Positions 40,519 to 49,641 of a stretch of 64,000 nt of DNA are shown piece after piece. Below the pieces are notes generated by a model that ran no database searches, was not told where the DNA came from, and worked only from the letters and a program-made list of their open reading frames with translations. The DNA is from Oscillospiraceae bacterium. Its GTDB lineage: Bacteria; Bacillota; Clostridia; Oscillospirales; Ruminococcaceae. The number at the start of each line of letters is the position of its first letter. Within the stretch, counting starts at the first letter, position 1. A program made the translations under genes and the position numbers. Location: contig WRAV01000001.1 in NCBI GenBank assembly GCA_009780025.1, positions 55,677 to 119,676 on the forward strand, in the 5' to 3' direction.

Positions 40519-41481
40519 ATGATTACATTAGCAGAAGCTAAAGTCGGCATGTCCGACAAGGTCGACCAGATGGTGGTTGACGAATTTCGGCGCGGCTCGT
40601 GGCTCCTGGACAACCTGATTTTTGACAACGCCATTTCTCCTGGTACAGGCGGATCTACGCTGGCCTACGGGTACGTCAAGCTAAAGACCCCGTCCACAGC
40701 GGCGTTCAGAGCTCTCAACACGGAATACGCCAACAACGAGGCTATCCGCGAGGAACTGAGCGCCTACTGCAAGCCTTTTGGCGGCAGCTTTAAGCTCGAC
40801 CGTGTTATCATCAAGACCGCCGGTACCGTTGACGAGCTGAACTTCCAGCTGCGTGAAAAAATCAAGGGGGCAGTCAACCTGTTCCATTACACCGTGATAA
40901 ACGGTGACCGGGCGCTTAGGCCGGATGAGTTTGACGGCCTGGACGTATTCTTGACAGGCTCCAGCACGGAGTACAACGCAGGCGGTACGGCGTTCGACAT
41001 CTCCAGCTCAACGCTGCTGGACTCCGAGTACAACCGCTTCCTCGACATGATGGATGAGTTTGTTTCCGGGCTTGACGATACGCCCACAGCGTTTCTTGCA
41101 AATACGGTTCTGGCAAATAAAGTCAAAGGCGTTGCCCGTCGCGCTGGTTACTACACTCGCATGGAAGACGCTTTTGGGCGCGCCGTTGATGCTTGGAACA
41201 ACATCCCAATTCTTGACATGCGTCAATATTGGAATGGGACAGCGTCCGTGCCGACCATTCCGATTGACGCTACTAGCGGGACAACGTCGCTGTTTGCCGC
41301 AACCATCTCCGAAGATGGTTTCCACGGCATTTCGCCAACTGGCAGCAATGTCATTCAGACTGCCCTGCCGGATCCCAATGCTCCCGGCGTTCTCAAGGAA
41401 GGCGACGTTGAGCTTGTGGCCGGCGTGGTACTCAAAAACTCCCTGAAAGCGGGCGCGTTCCGCAACATCAAAGTGAGGTAG
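40519..41481 (+). CDS. major capsid protein
   Basis: 320 residues, 6 nt after the scaffold gene. HK97-fold pattern: MITLAEAKVGMSDKVDQMVV, a central helix region (YNRFLDMMDEFVSGLDDTPT), YYTRMEDAFGRAVDAWNNIP and the C-terminal GVVLKNSLKAGAFRNIKV. It forms the icosahedral shell. Confidence 0.9.
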   Translation: MITLAEAKVGMSDKVDQMVVDEFRRGSWLLDNLIFDNAISPGTGGSTLAYGYVKLKTPSTAAFRALNTEYANNEAIREELSAYCKPFGGSFKLDRVIIKTAGTVDELNFQLREKIKGAVNLFHYTVINGDRALRPDEFDGLDVFLTGSSTEYNAGGTAFDISSSTLLDSEYNRFLDMMDEFVSGLDDTPTAFLANTVLANKVKGVARRAGYYTRMEDAFGRAVDAWNNIPILDMRQYWNGTASVPTIPIDATSGTTSLFAATISEDGFHGISPTGSNVIQTALPDPNAPGVLKEGDVELVAGVVLKNSLKAGAFRNIKVR

Positions 41482-41485
41482 CGAT

Positions 41486-42055
41486 ATGTATAAAATTACA
41501 TTGCCAGCTTCAATTGACGGACCAAGGTATGGTCTAAAGTTCATGCGGGGCGTTGCCCACACGGATGACGAGCGAATTGCAACCCTGCTACGCGAAAAGG
41601 GCATCCCTGTCGAAGAGGTTGGCGGGGAAGAAACAAGCAACACCGGCACAAGCACCCCTGCCTCCGACAGCATTGAGCAAAAACTCGCCGACGCGCTGAG
41701 TGCGCTGGGCACCGCTAAAGTCGAGCTCGCCGAGGTCATCGAAGCTAAGTCGGCCGCCGAGGTTGCCGGGCTCAATGCGATGAAGTTAGCTGAGGAAAAC
41801 GCCACCGCCCTGCGCGAAGCCCAGGCCGCCGTCTCCGATGCGAGAAAAATCGCGGATGAGGCTGTGGCTGCCCGCCGTATTGCTGAGGAGCAGTCCGAAG
41901 CTACCCGGAAAGACGCAGCGCGCGTACTTGATGACAAGAAGGCCCTCGAAGCCGAACTTGAAGCGCTACGGAATGCCAAACCAAAGGGTGCAGCGAAGTC
42001 CGGTGCCTCAACTCCGGCGACTACCGGCACGCAGGCACAGACGACCGGAGGTTAA
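41486..42055 (+). CDS. coiled-coil head-associated protein, hypothetical
   Basis: 189 residues. A small N-terminal domain (MYKITLPASIDGPRYGLKFM with DDERIATLLREKGI) like those placed after capsid genes, then a long Ala/Glu coiled coil and a Thr/Gly/Ala tail. The coil ends DKKALEAELEALRNAKP, nearly the same as EKQALEAELETLRNAEP in the DUF3102 protein, suggesting exchange of coil modules. ATG 41486. Confidence 0.65.
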   Translation: MYKITLPASIDGPRYGLKFMRGVAHTDDERIATLLREKGIPVEEVGGEETSNTGTSTPASDSIEQKLADALSALGTAKVELAEVIEAKSAAEVAGLNAMKLAEENATALREAQAAVSDARKIADEAVAARRIAEEQSEATRKDAARVLDDKKALEAELEALRNAKPKGAAKSGASTPATTGTQAQTTGG

Positions 42056-42057
42056 CC

Positions 42058-42258
42058 ATGCGCACGGTATCAAGGGCACGCCAAAATACACCATACAAGA
42101 CGGTATCGCAACAGGTAGGTCGACCGCTCCACATAAAAGGGGCGGTCGCACCTCCAGAGATACATTTTTTGCTTGACGCAGAGGAACGTCACAGGGTGGT
42201 GTATCGCTGGCTTGACAATGCTGTATGGGACGACAATCTCTTTTGGGTAGGTGGTTAA
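42058..42258 (+). CDS. small head-region protein, hypothetical
   Basis: 66 residues, starting MRTVSRARQNTPYKTVSQQV and ending WDDNLFWVGG. ATG 42058 has GGAGG 7 nt upstream. The coding strand contains an internal inverted segment (GGTCGACCGCTCC / GGGGCGGTCGCACC region). Not recognised. Confidence 0.55.
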   Translation: MRTVSRARQNTPYKTVSQQVGRPLHIKGAVAPPEIHFLLDAEERHRVVYRWLDNAVWDDNLFWVGG

Positions 42259-42259
42259 G

Positions 42260-42988
42260 ATGGCAATGCAATCCATAGAAAACGGCAGAAACGCGCGCGT
42301 TGTGCGTGAAGCTATAAACGCTAACTTTGCCGAGCTGGATTCCGGCAAGCTGGACAAAGTAACATCTGGCGGGAGCCTCCGAGTTTACTCTGTCAGCCCT
42401 GACGGCCAAACCCAAGGCACAGTTAACGTCGTCAGCAATTCCGCGCCGCCGCTCTCTATACCCGAGCGCAACGCTGCCGGCACTTTCTCCGTCGGCGACC
42501 CAGCCCAAGACAACCACCCCGCTACAAAGGGCTATGTGGATGCAGAACTTTCCCAGCGAGATGACCAGATAACCGCTTTATGGCAGCTTGAGAATAAACT
42601 TGAAAACATAGTCAACTCTATGCCACCCATGTCATCAAGCGTGTACAACAAGCCGTTTTCAAATGCGACTTTTAGCGGAGATGTCAATGCTATTGCCGTT
42701 AAACTGAATGCAAGTATAACGGTTGTGTCCTTTTGGGGGTTTGCAGTTCAAAACACGGCTGGCTCATCCGGACAAGATTTTATTATACTTGACCCCGCAG
42801 AATACCCGCTGATAGGGCGATTCGTTGGGCAAGTAGATCAGTTCGCAATCGGGTATAACGCGGCGACAAATGACTTCAAATACGTACCTGTCAGAATTAC
42901 AAGTCAAGGAATGTTCATTGTAACTGCGCCGAATATCTCGTTGGGTACAAGGTTCTCGTTCCAGTTTGTGCTGATACTAGCAGAGTAA
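42260..42988 (+). CDS. fibre-like virion protein, head region
   Basis: 242 residues. MAMQSIENGRNARVVREAIN with ANFAEL, then ATKGYVDAELSQRDDQITALW, a trimeric fibre-type start found in head fibres and tail proteins. The C-terminal half is beta-rich. Position after the capsid gene suggests a head decoration or fibre. ATG 42260 chosen over GTG 42251 on spacing to AGGTGG. Confidence 0.6.
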   Translation: MAMQSIENGRNARVVREAINANFAELDSGKLDKVTSGGSLRVYSVSPDGQTQGTVNVVSNSAPPLSIPERNAAGTFSVGDPAQDNHPATKGYVDAELSQRDDQITALWQLENKLENIVNSMPPMSSSVYNKPFSNATFSGDVNAIAVKLNASITVVSFWGFAVQNTAGSSGQDFIILDPAEYPLIGRFVGQVDQFAIGYNAATNDFKYVPVRITSQGMFIVTAPNISLGTRFSFQFVLILAE

Positions 42989-43006
42989 TGCATTGGTGGT
43001 GTGATT

Positions 43007-43543
43007 ATGAAACTCGACGAAACCATACTGACCGTAATCCGGCACCTGCACAACGGAGGTGTTGCCGATACGTGGCTCGACGTACCCACCCGCGGCGAAT
43101 TTGTTATTGATAGCGGCAACATCGTTATTGATAGCGACGATTTTGTTATTGGAGACTGGGTGCTGCTTGTCGACAACGCAAAACGCTATAGCGGGATATT
43201 CCTGCTAGGCGAACCCGTTGGCGCTACATCAGAGCCGCCGAAAACCCCGCTGTACGCGCTGAAAAACGGCACGGACGATGAATCACCCGTTGATGGCAAA
43301 AGGGCGTTTGTAGGGGCAATATACCGTCTTGTGTTGCCTGTCGGCTTCGTCGCCTTGTGCTCAGAGATTCGTGACTTCATGCTGTCGGACGAGGGGGCTC
43401 CGACCCTGCTGTCGAGCGAGAAGGTCATCGGGGCGTACAGTTGGACAGCTGCGACCGGCAAAGACGGTCAGCCGCTGACCTGGGCCGGAGTGTTCAAAGA
43501 CAAGCTGCCGCCGTTTGTGATGTTCAGTAGCCTTAAAATATGA
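43007..43543 (+). CDS. head-region structural protein, hypothetical
   Basis: 178 residues. Contains three seven-residue repeats (FVIDSGN, IVIDSDD, FVIGDWV) encoded by 21-bp DNA repeats at 43103, 43124 and 43145. The rest is unknown. ATG 43007 with GGTGGTG upstream. Probably virion-associated by position. Confidence 0.6.
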   Translation: MKLDETILTVIRHLHNGGVADTWLDVPTRGEFVIDSGNIVIDSDDFVIGDWVLLVDNAKRYSGIFLLGEPVGATSEPPKTPLYALKNGTDDESPVDGKRAFVGAIYRLVLPVGFVALCSEIRDFMLSDEGAPTLLSSEKVIGAYSWTAATGKDGQPLTWAGVFKDKLPPFVMFSSLKI

Positions 43544-43562
43544 CATCCGAGGAGGGGAAGAG

Positions 43563-43988
43563 TTGAGGCCCGACAAATATTATCGCCAACACCAGCTCCA
43601 AGGCTTGGCATTGGTTCCCAGCCCCTACCCGCCTCCGAACGATGCTCCTTTGCGGAAATTCGCAGATGTGCGCTCCGTGCAGGGGCTCTTTGTTCAATCG
43701 CAGTCCACCGAACGCCCAGAGGCAGGCGCAAAAGGGATAAAGACGCTTGGGCGCTTCCTTACCGGTGTTGACGAGAGCCTTTCAAGCGGCGATGTGCTGC
43801 GCGACGAGGAAACCGGTGTATTTGTGCGTATAGTGGGCGACCCACTGAAGCCGCCTGGGCGAGCGCGCGCACAACTGAAAACTTACGAGGCGTATGTGTC
43901 CGACCGCGAGAGCGAAGAGTCGGCAGCTTTGCGCGGGGCAGTAGAATCAGCAAATCCGTCACCGGTGACGGATTTAGGAGAATCGTAA
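43563..43988 (+). CDS. head completion / head-tail connector-like protein
   Basis: 141 residues, beta-rich (GDVLRDEETGVFVRIVGDPL) like head-closure proteins. Start TTG 43563 with GGAGGGG 6 nt upstream. The last residues (ANPSPVTDLGES) are encoded by a perfect 24-bp palindrome, which therefore extends or rewrites the C terminus. Confidence 0.65.
   Translation: MRPDKYYRQHQLQGLALVPSPYPPPNDAPLRKFADVRSVQGLFVQSQSTERPEAGAKGIKTLGRFLTGVDESLSSGDVLRDEETGVFVRIVGDPLKPPGRARAQLKTYEAYVSDRESEESAALRGAVESANPSPVTDLGES
43952..43975. repeat. perfect 24-bp palindrome inside a gene
   Basis: AAATCCGTCACC followed by its exact reverse complement. A copy with two changes lies in the intergenic region 60221-60244, a shorter one at 13668, and a 21/24 match is at 25836-25859. 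Confidence 0.7.
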
Positions 43989-44001
43989 AGTGGGAGGCAC
44001 C

Positions 44002-44331
44002 ATGAAAAAAGTCAACATTTTGGGCACAGAGTACAGCTTTATAGAAACCACGTCAAAGGAAGACCCGCGGCTTGAACACGCAGACGGGTGGTGCGGAAAC
44101 TATCTAAAGGAAATATTGATAGAATCCGATATTTACAGGTACGCTCAAGGCGGTGATGTCGATGTGTCCAGATGCGAAAGGCTTAAATACATTAGGCGCC
44201 ACGAATTGGTTCATGCGTTTTTTTCAGAATCTGGGTTGGACGATTACAACGGCAACGAGCAGCTTGTGTCGTGGATCGCAAAGCAGTTTCCTAAAATGCT
44301 GAAAGTGTTTGAGGAGGTCGATGCTATGTGA
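44002..44331 (+). CDS. small HExxH zincin-like phage protein
   Basis: 109 residues. RRHELVHAFFSESGLDDYNG carries the HExxH zinc-protease motif. The family is common as a small cargo gene in phage morphogenesis regions; catalytic function unproven. ATG 44002 with GGGAGG upstream. The stop overlaps the next start by 4 nt. Confidence 0.7.
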   Translation: MKKVNILGTEYSFIETTSKEDPRLEHADGWCGNYLKEILIESDIYRYAQGGDVDVSRCERLKYIRRHELVHAFFSESGLDDYNGNEQLVSWIAKQFPKMLKVFEEVDAM

Positions 44332-44801
44332 ATCAATTAGCCTTGGCTCTTCGCGACTTCTGGCACAACACCTTCGTGGATACTTTCGGGCGACCGACCT
44401 TGCCCGGCGCATCTGCGCGGCTGCCAGGCACAACAATCCCGGCGTTTTTGGAAGGGTATGCTCGTGTGCCTGCGGGGATAGACAAATGGGAGTCGCCACC
44501 GTATCCGTACATAGTTTACAAAATGGAGCGCCCAGACTTTGGCCAGGACTACATGATAACAGGCACAATATGGGACAGAACTCCAACGAACCCCGGCAAT
44601 ATGGGACTGGTTAACGATGTGCTGGGCCAAGTAGAGAAACGAATTCCACATGGCGGCGTTGTATTAAGGCTCAATGACGATAGCGGGACGATTTGGATTA
44701 AACGGGGAGCCCCGTTTTTTTCTTTTCCGCAAGGCGACCCAGACGACCCCACCATCGTGAGAGGGGTTGTAAATCTCGTGGTGCAAAGCCACATAAAATA
44801 G
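44328..44801 (+). CDS. tail completion / terminator-like protein
   Basis: 157 residues between connector genes and the tail tube. Start GTG 44328 overlaps the previous stop. PPYPYIVYKMERPDFGQDYM and VLRLNDDSGTIWIKRGAPFF fit the minor tail completion proteins of siphophages. Assignment by position and general pattern. Confidence 0.65.
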   Translation: MNQLALALRDFWHNTFVDTFGRPTLPGASARLPGTTIPAFLEGYARVPAGIDKWESPPYPYIVYKMERPDFGQDYMITGTIWDRTPTNPGNMGLVNDVLGQVEKRIPHGGVVLRLNDDSGTIWIKRGAPFFSFPQGDPDDPTIVRGVVNLVVQSHIK

Positions 44802-44813
44802 GAGGACAATGGC

Positions 44814-45530
44814 ATGGATATTCAAAACGTAAGCGCAGTAACAAATGACACATTTAAGAACCTTATCATCGGCGCCGGTGTCTTACTCAACGACTTTGAG
44901 TACGAAGGCTTGGACACCGGTAAGGACTTTTTCGAGGGGGTTGGCAAGGCCATACAAAATGGTCAATGCCTAGGCGTAACAAGCGGCGGTATTAACATCA
45001 ACATTGAGCAAGTGCGCCATGATCTGTCGGCGTCCATTGATGATGTTTTCGCGCCATTTGTCGGGTCGGAGGTCGGTCGGCGCTGGAACTGCGGTTTTGA
45101 CGGCACGCTGAAAGAAGTTAAAAAGAACGTGCTGCAGGCTGTATTCCCTACCGCAGAATTTGAAGAAATAAGCTCGGATGTAACGGAGATAAAGCTGGGT
45201 ACCAGCCTTCAAACAAATCACCATGTCAAAAACACTACATGGGTTGCCCGCATCAATCAGTTTGGGTATCTCATGATTTCGCTGCTGAACGCTCTAGGCC
45301 GGACAAATGGTGCCATTGTCTCCAATCCGGATGACTCTGGGAATATACCCTTTGCCGCTAACGGCTATTTGGGCGCGGAAACCCTTGGCGCTGCAAAGCA
45401 CGCGCCTTGTGCCATCAGAATGATAAACATGACCAATGGGGCAGTCCAGGGCGCATCCGTCACCATAGACGCCGAAGACAACATCTTGGATACAAGCATC
45501 TTTAACAGCACTGCAGCGGAGGAGGACTAA
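44814..45530 (+). CDS. major tail tube protein
   Basis: 238 residues. TFKNLIIGAGVLLNDFEYEG with GKAIQNGQCLGVTSGGINI and a C-terminal segment (MTNGAVQGASVTIDAEDNIL) are typical of siphophage tail tube proteins. GGAGGAC lies 8 nt before ATG 44814. Followed by the frameshifted chaperone pair. Confidence 0.85.
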   Translation: MDIQNVSAVTNDTFKNLIIGAGVLLNDFEYEGLDTGKDFFEGVGKAIQNGQCLGVTSGGININIEQVRHDLSASIDDVFAPFVGSEVGRRWNCGFDGTLKEVKKNVLQAVFPTAEFEEISSDVTEIKLGTSLQTNHHVKNTTWVARINQFGYLMISLLNALGRTNGAIVSNPDDSGNIPFAANGYLGAETLGAAKHAPCAIRMINMTNGAVQGASVTIDAEDNILDTSIFNSTAAEED

Positions 45531-45532
45531 CA

Positions 45533-45964
45533 ATGTTTTCTTTTTTTCGCAAAAAGAGAAAGCCGGTAAAGCTGCTTGATATGACTCTGGACCATTGCAC
45601 GGACGTCATGGCAACGCTAACCGTTGAGCTTCTGCCGATTCTTGCGGATCAGAGGGTAATGTCCATCTCGACTTCGATGTCGCCCAAAAAGGGAGAGACA
45701 CAGCTTGACTACGGCCTCAGAGTTGGGCAAACGCTGCTTGAAACAATCAGCCTGTTCTCGGGCGAGTACAAGAGCGGCATTTACCGCATTCTGGCGGCGT
45801 TCTTCCAAGAAAGCCTTGAGGAGGTCGGCAAGCTGTCTATGCGCGAAGTCGCGGCGCAGGTCAAAGCAAGCCTCCGGGACGAGGACTTGATAAATTTTTT
45901 ATCACAGCAAAAGCCCTCGGGAAGGAGCGAACTGTCCGTTATCTCGCGGAATCCAGAGGGCTAA
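45533..45964 (+). CDS. tail assembly chaperone (gpG-like)
   Basis: 143 residues in the zero frame. Short basic start (MFSFFRKKRKPVK) and helical core. It directly follows the tail tube gene and precedes the tape measure gene. AAATTTT at 45892-45898 lets a fraction of ribosomes slip to the -1 frame to give the longer gpGT-like form. The two forms chaperone the tape measure during tail assembly (family knowledge). Confidence 0.85.
   Translation: MFSFFRKKRKPVKLLDMTLDHCTDVMATLTVELLPILADQRVMSISTSMSPKKGETQLDYGLRVGQTLLETISLFSGEYKSGIYRILAAFFQESLEEVGKLSMREVAAQVKASLRDEDLINFLSQQKPSGRSELSVISRNPEG
45892..45898 (+). promoter_or_regulatory. programmed -1 frameshift heptamer
   Basis: A-AAT-TTT in the zero frame, a standard X-XXY-YYZ slippery site, 66 nt before the zero-frame stop. 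After slipping the reading continues FITAKALGKERTVRYLAESR and joins the next ORF. Confidence 0.8.
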
Positions 45965-46194
45965 AGGGCAAAGCCGTGCCCCTCTATCTCATTGAGAAGT
46001 TCAAGCAGGAACGAGAAACAGAACACCGAGACAACTACAACTCAGCCATGCTGTACATGATTGCGCAGCCGACTCGCAAAAATCCCAAGAGCGTGCCGAT
46101 GTACAAACCGCTGTTTGCGGACCCGGCGATAAAAGAAAAGAAAAAGGAGACCGCAGAAGACTTGTTGCGGTCTTTTCTTGACCCAAAATTCTAA
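45898..46194 (+). CDS. tail assembly chaperone, -1 frame extension (gpT-like)
   Basis: 98 residues made as a fusion to the first 122 residues of the 45533 gene (about 220 aa in all). A GTG at 45976 could start a 72-aa product but has no good ribosome site; the -1 frame is open back to the slippery heptamer and its sequence (RYLAESRGLKGKAVPLYLIE) looks coding, so frameshifting is the better reading. Confidence 0.78.
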   Translation, partial: FITAKALGKERTVRYLAESRGLKGKAVPLYLIEKFKQERETEHRDNYNSAMLYMIAQPTRKNPKSVPMYKPLFADPAIKEKKKETAEDLLRSFLDPKF

Positions 46195-46211
46195 GCGAGA
46201 GGGCGATTGTC

Positions 46212-49200
46212 ATGCAGTTATTCTCAGTTTTTGGAACAATCGGCCTTAAAGCTGATGAGTTTAACCAAGGCATCTCAGAAGCCGAGAGCCGCGGACAAGG
46301 CTTTGGAACCACAATGGGCGGCGTTGCCGGGGTTGTAGCCACGGCTGGTGCATTTATTGTAGGTGCCCTCGTAGGTATTGGTGCCGCCGCTACACGTGTA
46401 GGTGGCGAATTTGAGGCATCTTCGCGCGCGATTCAAGCACAAACGGGCTTCACCACAGACGAGATGGCAAGGCTGGAAAAGGGAGTGCGCGACCTTTCTC
46501 TCACGCAAGGGAGTTTTTCTGCACGTGAGATGATGTCGTCTCTGGAGAATATTTCTATATACGGTAGAGACGCCACCGAGATGCTCAAGCTACTTGAGTA
46601 TGGCATGGTGTTGGCCGACGCCACAGGCGCTGACCTCGACACATCATTGTCACTGCTCAGCATGTCTTTGGACAAAGCTGGCAAGGACGTCGATAGCGCC
46701 GGCAGGTACATGAACATATTCGCCCAAATCGCACGGGAAACCAATCTGCCGATACAGACAATCCAGGACAACGTAGTGGCGCTGGCCCCCACAATGAACG
46801 GTTGGAATATTGAGCTTGAACAGTCTGCCGGGTGGCTTGCTAGATTAAAGCAGGAAGGTATATACGGCGCAGCGGCAACAAGTGGTCTGTCGTATGTGTT
46901 TAGAGATCTCGCAACAGTGACCCCCCTCATGGCTGAGGAGTTGCGCGGCATGGGTGTCGAGTTGTTTGATATGCACGGCAACATGAACGATGGTTACGTG
47001 GTATTAAATCAGCTAAAAGCTGTCATGGGTGAAATGACCGACCAAGAGCTTGTACAGTTCCAGTCAGAGCTATGGGGCGCAAACGGCACAACCAGAGCAG
47101 TGTTGGACGCGCTGCTCAACACGGCAGATGGCGCAGAAGAGTTTACGCAGCGCATGTTCGAAGCGGGGCAAGGAACCCTCGAGTATGGCGTGGCCGCGCG
47201 AATGGCGGCGGATAGGCAGCTTGACCTAGCGCAGGCATTTGGAAGAGGCCGGAACGCTGGCGAAGATATACTTAAAACCATTTGGGAGATTATCAGGGCT
47301 CCATTGGCTGGAACCGTTGGTCATGGTGCAGACCAGATGGAGAGGCTCGCTATAAGGATGCGCGAAGGCGGGGACTTGCACCCTCATATCCAGCGGCTGG
47401 GCGAGGCGATTGCCAGGCTCGGTACATTCATAATTGACCTCGTTAGTGCAGCGACGCCTTTAGCCACGCAGATTTTGCCTGTATTTGCAACTGGACTGTC
47501 ATTGGTTCTTGATGGCGCTACGATGCTTTACCCCGCCATTATCGGCCTTGTTGTTGCTATGTACGCATATAAGGCGGCTATGGCGGTACAGGGGCTAATC
47601 ACCGGCGTCACCGCAGCTACCGCTGGCATGACGCTTGCCAAGTATGCGGCTACCAAAGCGCAAATTGCTCTGAACCTGGCAATGAAAGCCAACCCGATCG
47701 GACTGGTTATTGCCGGGATTGCGTTGCTTGTCGGCGGTCTAATTACACTGGGCCGAGCTCTTAACCGTGAAACCGAGGCCGCCCGGGAGCTGCGGCTAGA
47801 AAACGAACGGCTTATCCAGTCGGCGAATTCTCTAAGTAGTTCCATAGAAAACAGTGCCGCCGCCCACGGACAAAGAGTCCGCGCAATGGAAAACGAAATT
47901 GCCACGTCAAGGAACTTGGTGGAGCGTTTAACTGCACTAGGCGATGCCGAAAGGCACACGGTGGAACAGCGCGCGAGAGCTGTAAATTACACAAGAATGC
48001 TGACCGATGCTATGCCGGAGTTGCTGCGGTATCTCGACGAGGAAACAGGACTGCTAAACCTCACCACTGAGGCCATTGAGAGAAAAATCGCGGCAACAGA
48101 AGAACAGATGAGGGTGGAAGTTGCACGCGAGCGCCAAATGGAGCTCCTGCGTGAACAGATGGAACTTGAACGACAGCAGCTTGAACTTCGAGCGCAAATT
48201 ACGAGGATGGAAGAAGAGGGTGCAGAAGTTACTGTTCGTACTGGCCGTTATACAACAGAGGTGAGGAATGAGAATCACCAAGCTATAAAAGAATTGGAAG
48301 CGGCGTATGGCAGCCTGACTGAGAGCATTGCCGGAAACGCAAGCGAATCAGAGCATTGGCGCGACATAGTTGTGGAAAGCTACACGGTTGTCGGCGAGGC
48401 CGTCGAAGAGTTCACCTATGCGGTTGATTATGGCGTACAGACAATAGAAAGCCGACTAGCAGATTTAGCTACCGCAACCAATACAGAGCTTGGCGAGGTG
48501 AAACAACTATTTGACAGCGCAATAAGCACTGTCATAAACAATTTCCAGTTGCTCAATCACGAAGTGTCACAATCCTTCGCCGAATCCGCCAGCATCTTCT
48601 CACAAAATGCCGCAGACACACACGACTGGGCCGATAACGTGTCCGCCATAATGCAGGAAGGCATGGCGCGAGGCGTTGATGTCGGTGTGCTTGAAAAACT
48701 GCAAGAGATGGCTATGCGAGGGCCGGGGTACGCCGCCGAAATGGCGGGAGACTTAGAACGCACATTTGGCGAGCTTGTACCATCGCTATACGCGGTAATG
48801 GATGCTGCGCTGGCTCTAGTAGCCGCGCAATTAGGCGAGGACACACGGCTTGTTGAATCAGCCGAGTCGATTGTTGAGAACGCCGCAGAGGCCGCGTATG
48901 AGCGAGCTACCGAGAGATTCTACGAGGTTGGCGAGGCTGTGCCAAACAGCCAAGCAGTAGGCGTGTACGACAACACAGACACATTTGTAGACGCTGTTGT
49001 TGATATGCAAGAAGCTGGCATTGACGCTGCAAATGACGCCATTGGCAGAGCCAGCCCTGCAAAAGTTTACGTGGAAATGGGCGAGGCAATACCAGACAGT
49101 CAAGCGTTGGGCGTGAAAAACCGTGAACCGGCGCTACTACAAAAACTAGGCGACCTTATGCAGCGAGCCATTGACGTATTTGCTGATTGGGAAAACAAGT

Positions 49201-49637
49201 GGCACAGCATCGGCCTTAATGGTATGGAGAGCCTGGCCGGTGGTATTTTAAGCGGCAAGAGCGCCGCCATCAATGCAGCCATCAGCGTAGCGCAAGCCGC
49301 AATAAGCGCAGCCAAAAGCGCGCTTGAGATGAATTCTCCTTCAAAGCCATTTTGGGATATGGGAGAAAACACGGTCGCAAGTTACGTCGGTGGGGTGCTG
49401 GCTAAGATTGGCGACGCAGAGAAGGCTGTGGACGATGTGTTCGGCGACCTTGGGCGCGGTAGTGAATGGGCAGACGGTAGCTCCCTACCGGTTGCTGCCG
49501 GTGGATACGGGCTGCGACCAATCCAAATCATCCTCAAAGATGCCATAATCAACGGCGTTGACGATGACCAAGGCATTAGGACGGTAGCACGAAAGCTCGG
49601 TAACTTGTTCGACATGGAAAGTCGCAGAAGGGAGTAG
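46212..49637 (+). CDS. tail tape measure protein
   Basis: 1141 residues, the longest gene. TP901-type core near the N terminus (ASSRAIQAQTGFTTDEMARL, SLSLLSMSLDKAGKDVDS, WGANGTTRAVLDALLNTADG), hydrophobic helices at about residues 430-510 (IIGLVVAMYAYKAAM, IGLVIAGIALLVGGLITLG), then a long coiled coil, then two related segments (NSQAVGVYDN and DSQALGVKNR) with INAAISVAQAAISAAKSALE. Sets tail length and may cross the host membrane. ATG 46212. Confidence 0.95.
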   Translation: MQLFSVFGTIGLKADEFNQGISEAESRGQGFGTTMGGVAGVVATAGAFIVGALVGIGAAATRVGGEFEASSRAIQAQTGFTTDEMARLEKGVRDLSLTQGSFSAREMMSSLENISIYGRDATEMLKLLEYGMVLADATGADLDTSLSLLSMSLDKAGKDVDSAGRYMNIFAQIARETNLPIQTIQDNVVALAPTMNGWNIELEQSAGWLARLKQEGIYGAAATSGLSYVFRDLATVTPLMAEELRGMGVELFDMHGNMNDGYVVLNQLKAVMGEMTDQELVQFQSELWGANGTTRAVLDALLNTADGAEEFTQRMFEAGQGTLEYGVAARMAADRQLDLAQAFGRGRNAGEDILKTIWEIIRAPLAGTVGHGADQMERLAIRMREGGDLHPHIQRLGEAIARLGTFIIDLVSAATPLATQILPVFATGLSLVLDGATMLYPAIIGLVVAMYAYKAAMAVQGLITGVTAATAGMTLAKYAATKAQIALNLAMKANPIGLVIAGIALLVGGLITLGRALNRETEAARELRLENERLIQSANSLSSSIENSAAAHGQRVRAMENEIATSRNLVERLTALGDAERHTVEQRARAVNYTRMLTDAMPELLRYLDEETGLLNLTTEAIERKIAATEEQMRVEVARERQMELLREQMELERQQLELRAQITRMEEEGAEVTVRTGRYTTEVRNENHQAIKELEAAYGSLTESIAGNASESEHWRDIVVESYTVVGEAVEEFTYAVDYGVQTIESRLADLATATNTELGEVKQLFDSAISTVINNFQLLNHEVSQSFAESASIFSQNAADTHDWADNVSAIMQEGMARGVDVGVLEKLQEMAMRGPGYAAEMAGDLERTFGELVPSLYAVMDAALALVAAQLGEDTRLVESAESIVENAAEAAYERATERFYEVGEAVPNSQAVGVYDNTDTFVDAVVDMQEAGIDAANDAIGRASPAKVYVEMGEAIPDSQALGVKNREPALLQKLGDLMQRAIDVFADWENKWHSIGLNGMESLAGGILSGKSAAINAAISVAQAAISAAKSALEMNSPSKPFWDMGENTVASYVGGVLAKIGDAEKAVDDVFGDLGRGSEWADGSSLPVAAGGYGLRPIQIILKDAIINGVDDDQGIRTVARKLGNLFDMESRRRE

Positions 49638-49641
49638 GCGT

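Noticed and set aside
39720..40634. 304-codon minus-strand ORF opposite the scaffold gene
   Set aside because: Ser/Ala-rich mirror of a Lys/Ala/Asp coiled coil.
41008..42030. 340-codon minus-strand ORF opposite capsid and coiled-coil genes
   Set aside because: Same mirror effect; capsid gene is clear on the plus strand.
45976..46194. Independent 72-aa gene from GTG 45976
   Set aside because: No ribosome site, and the -1 frame is open back to a slippery heptamer in the right phase.
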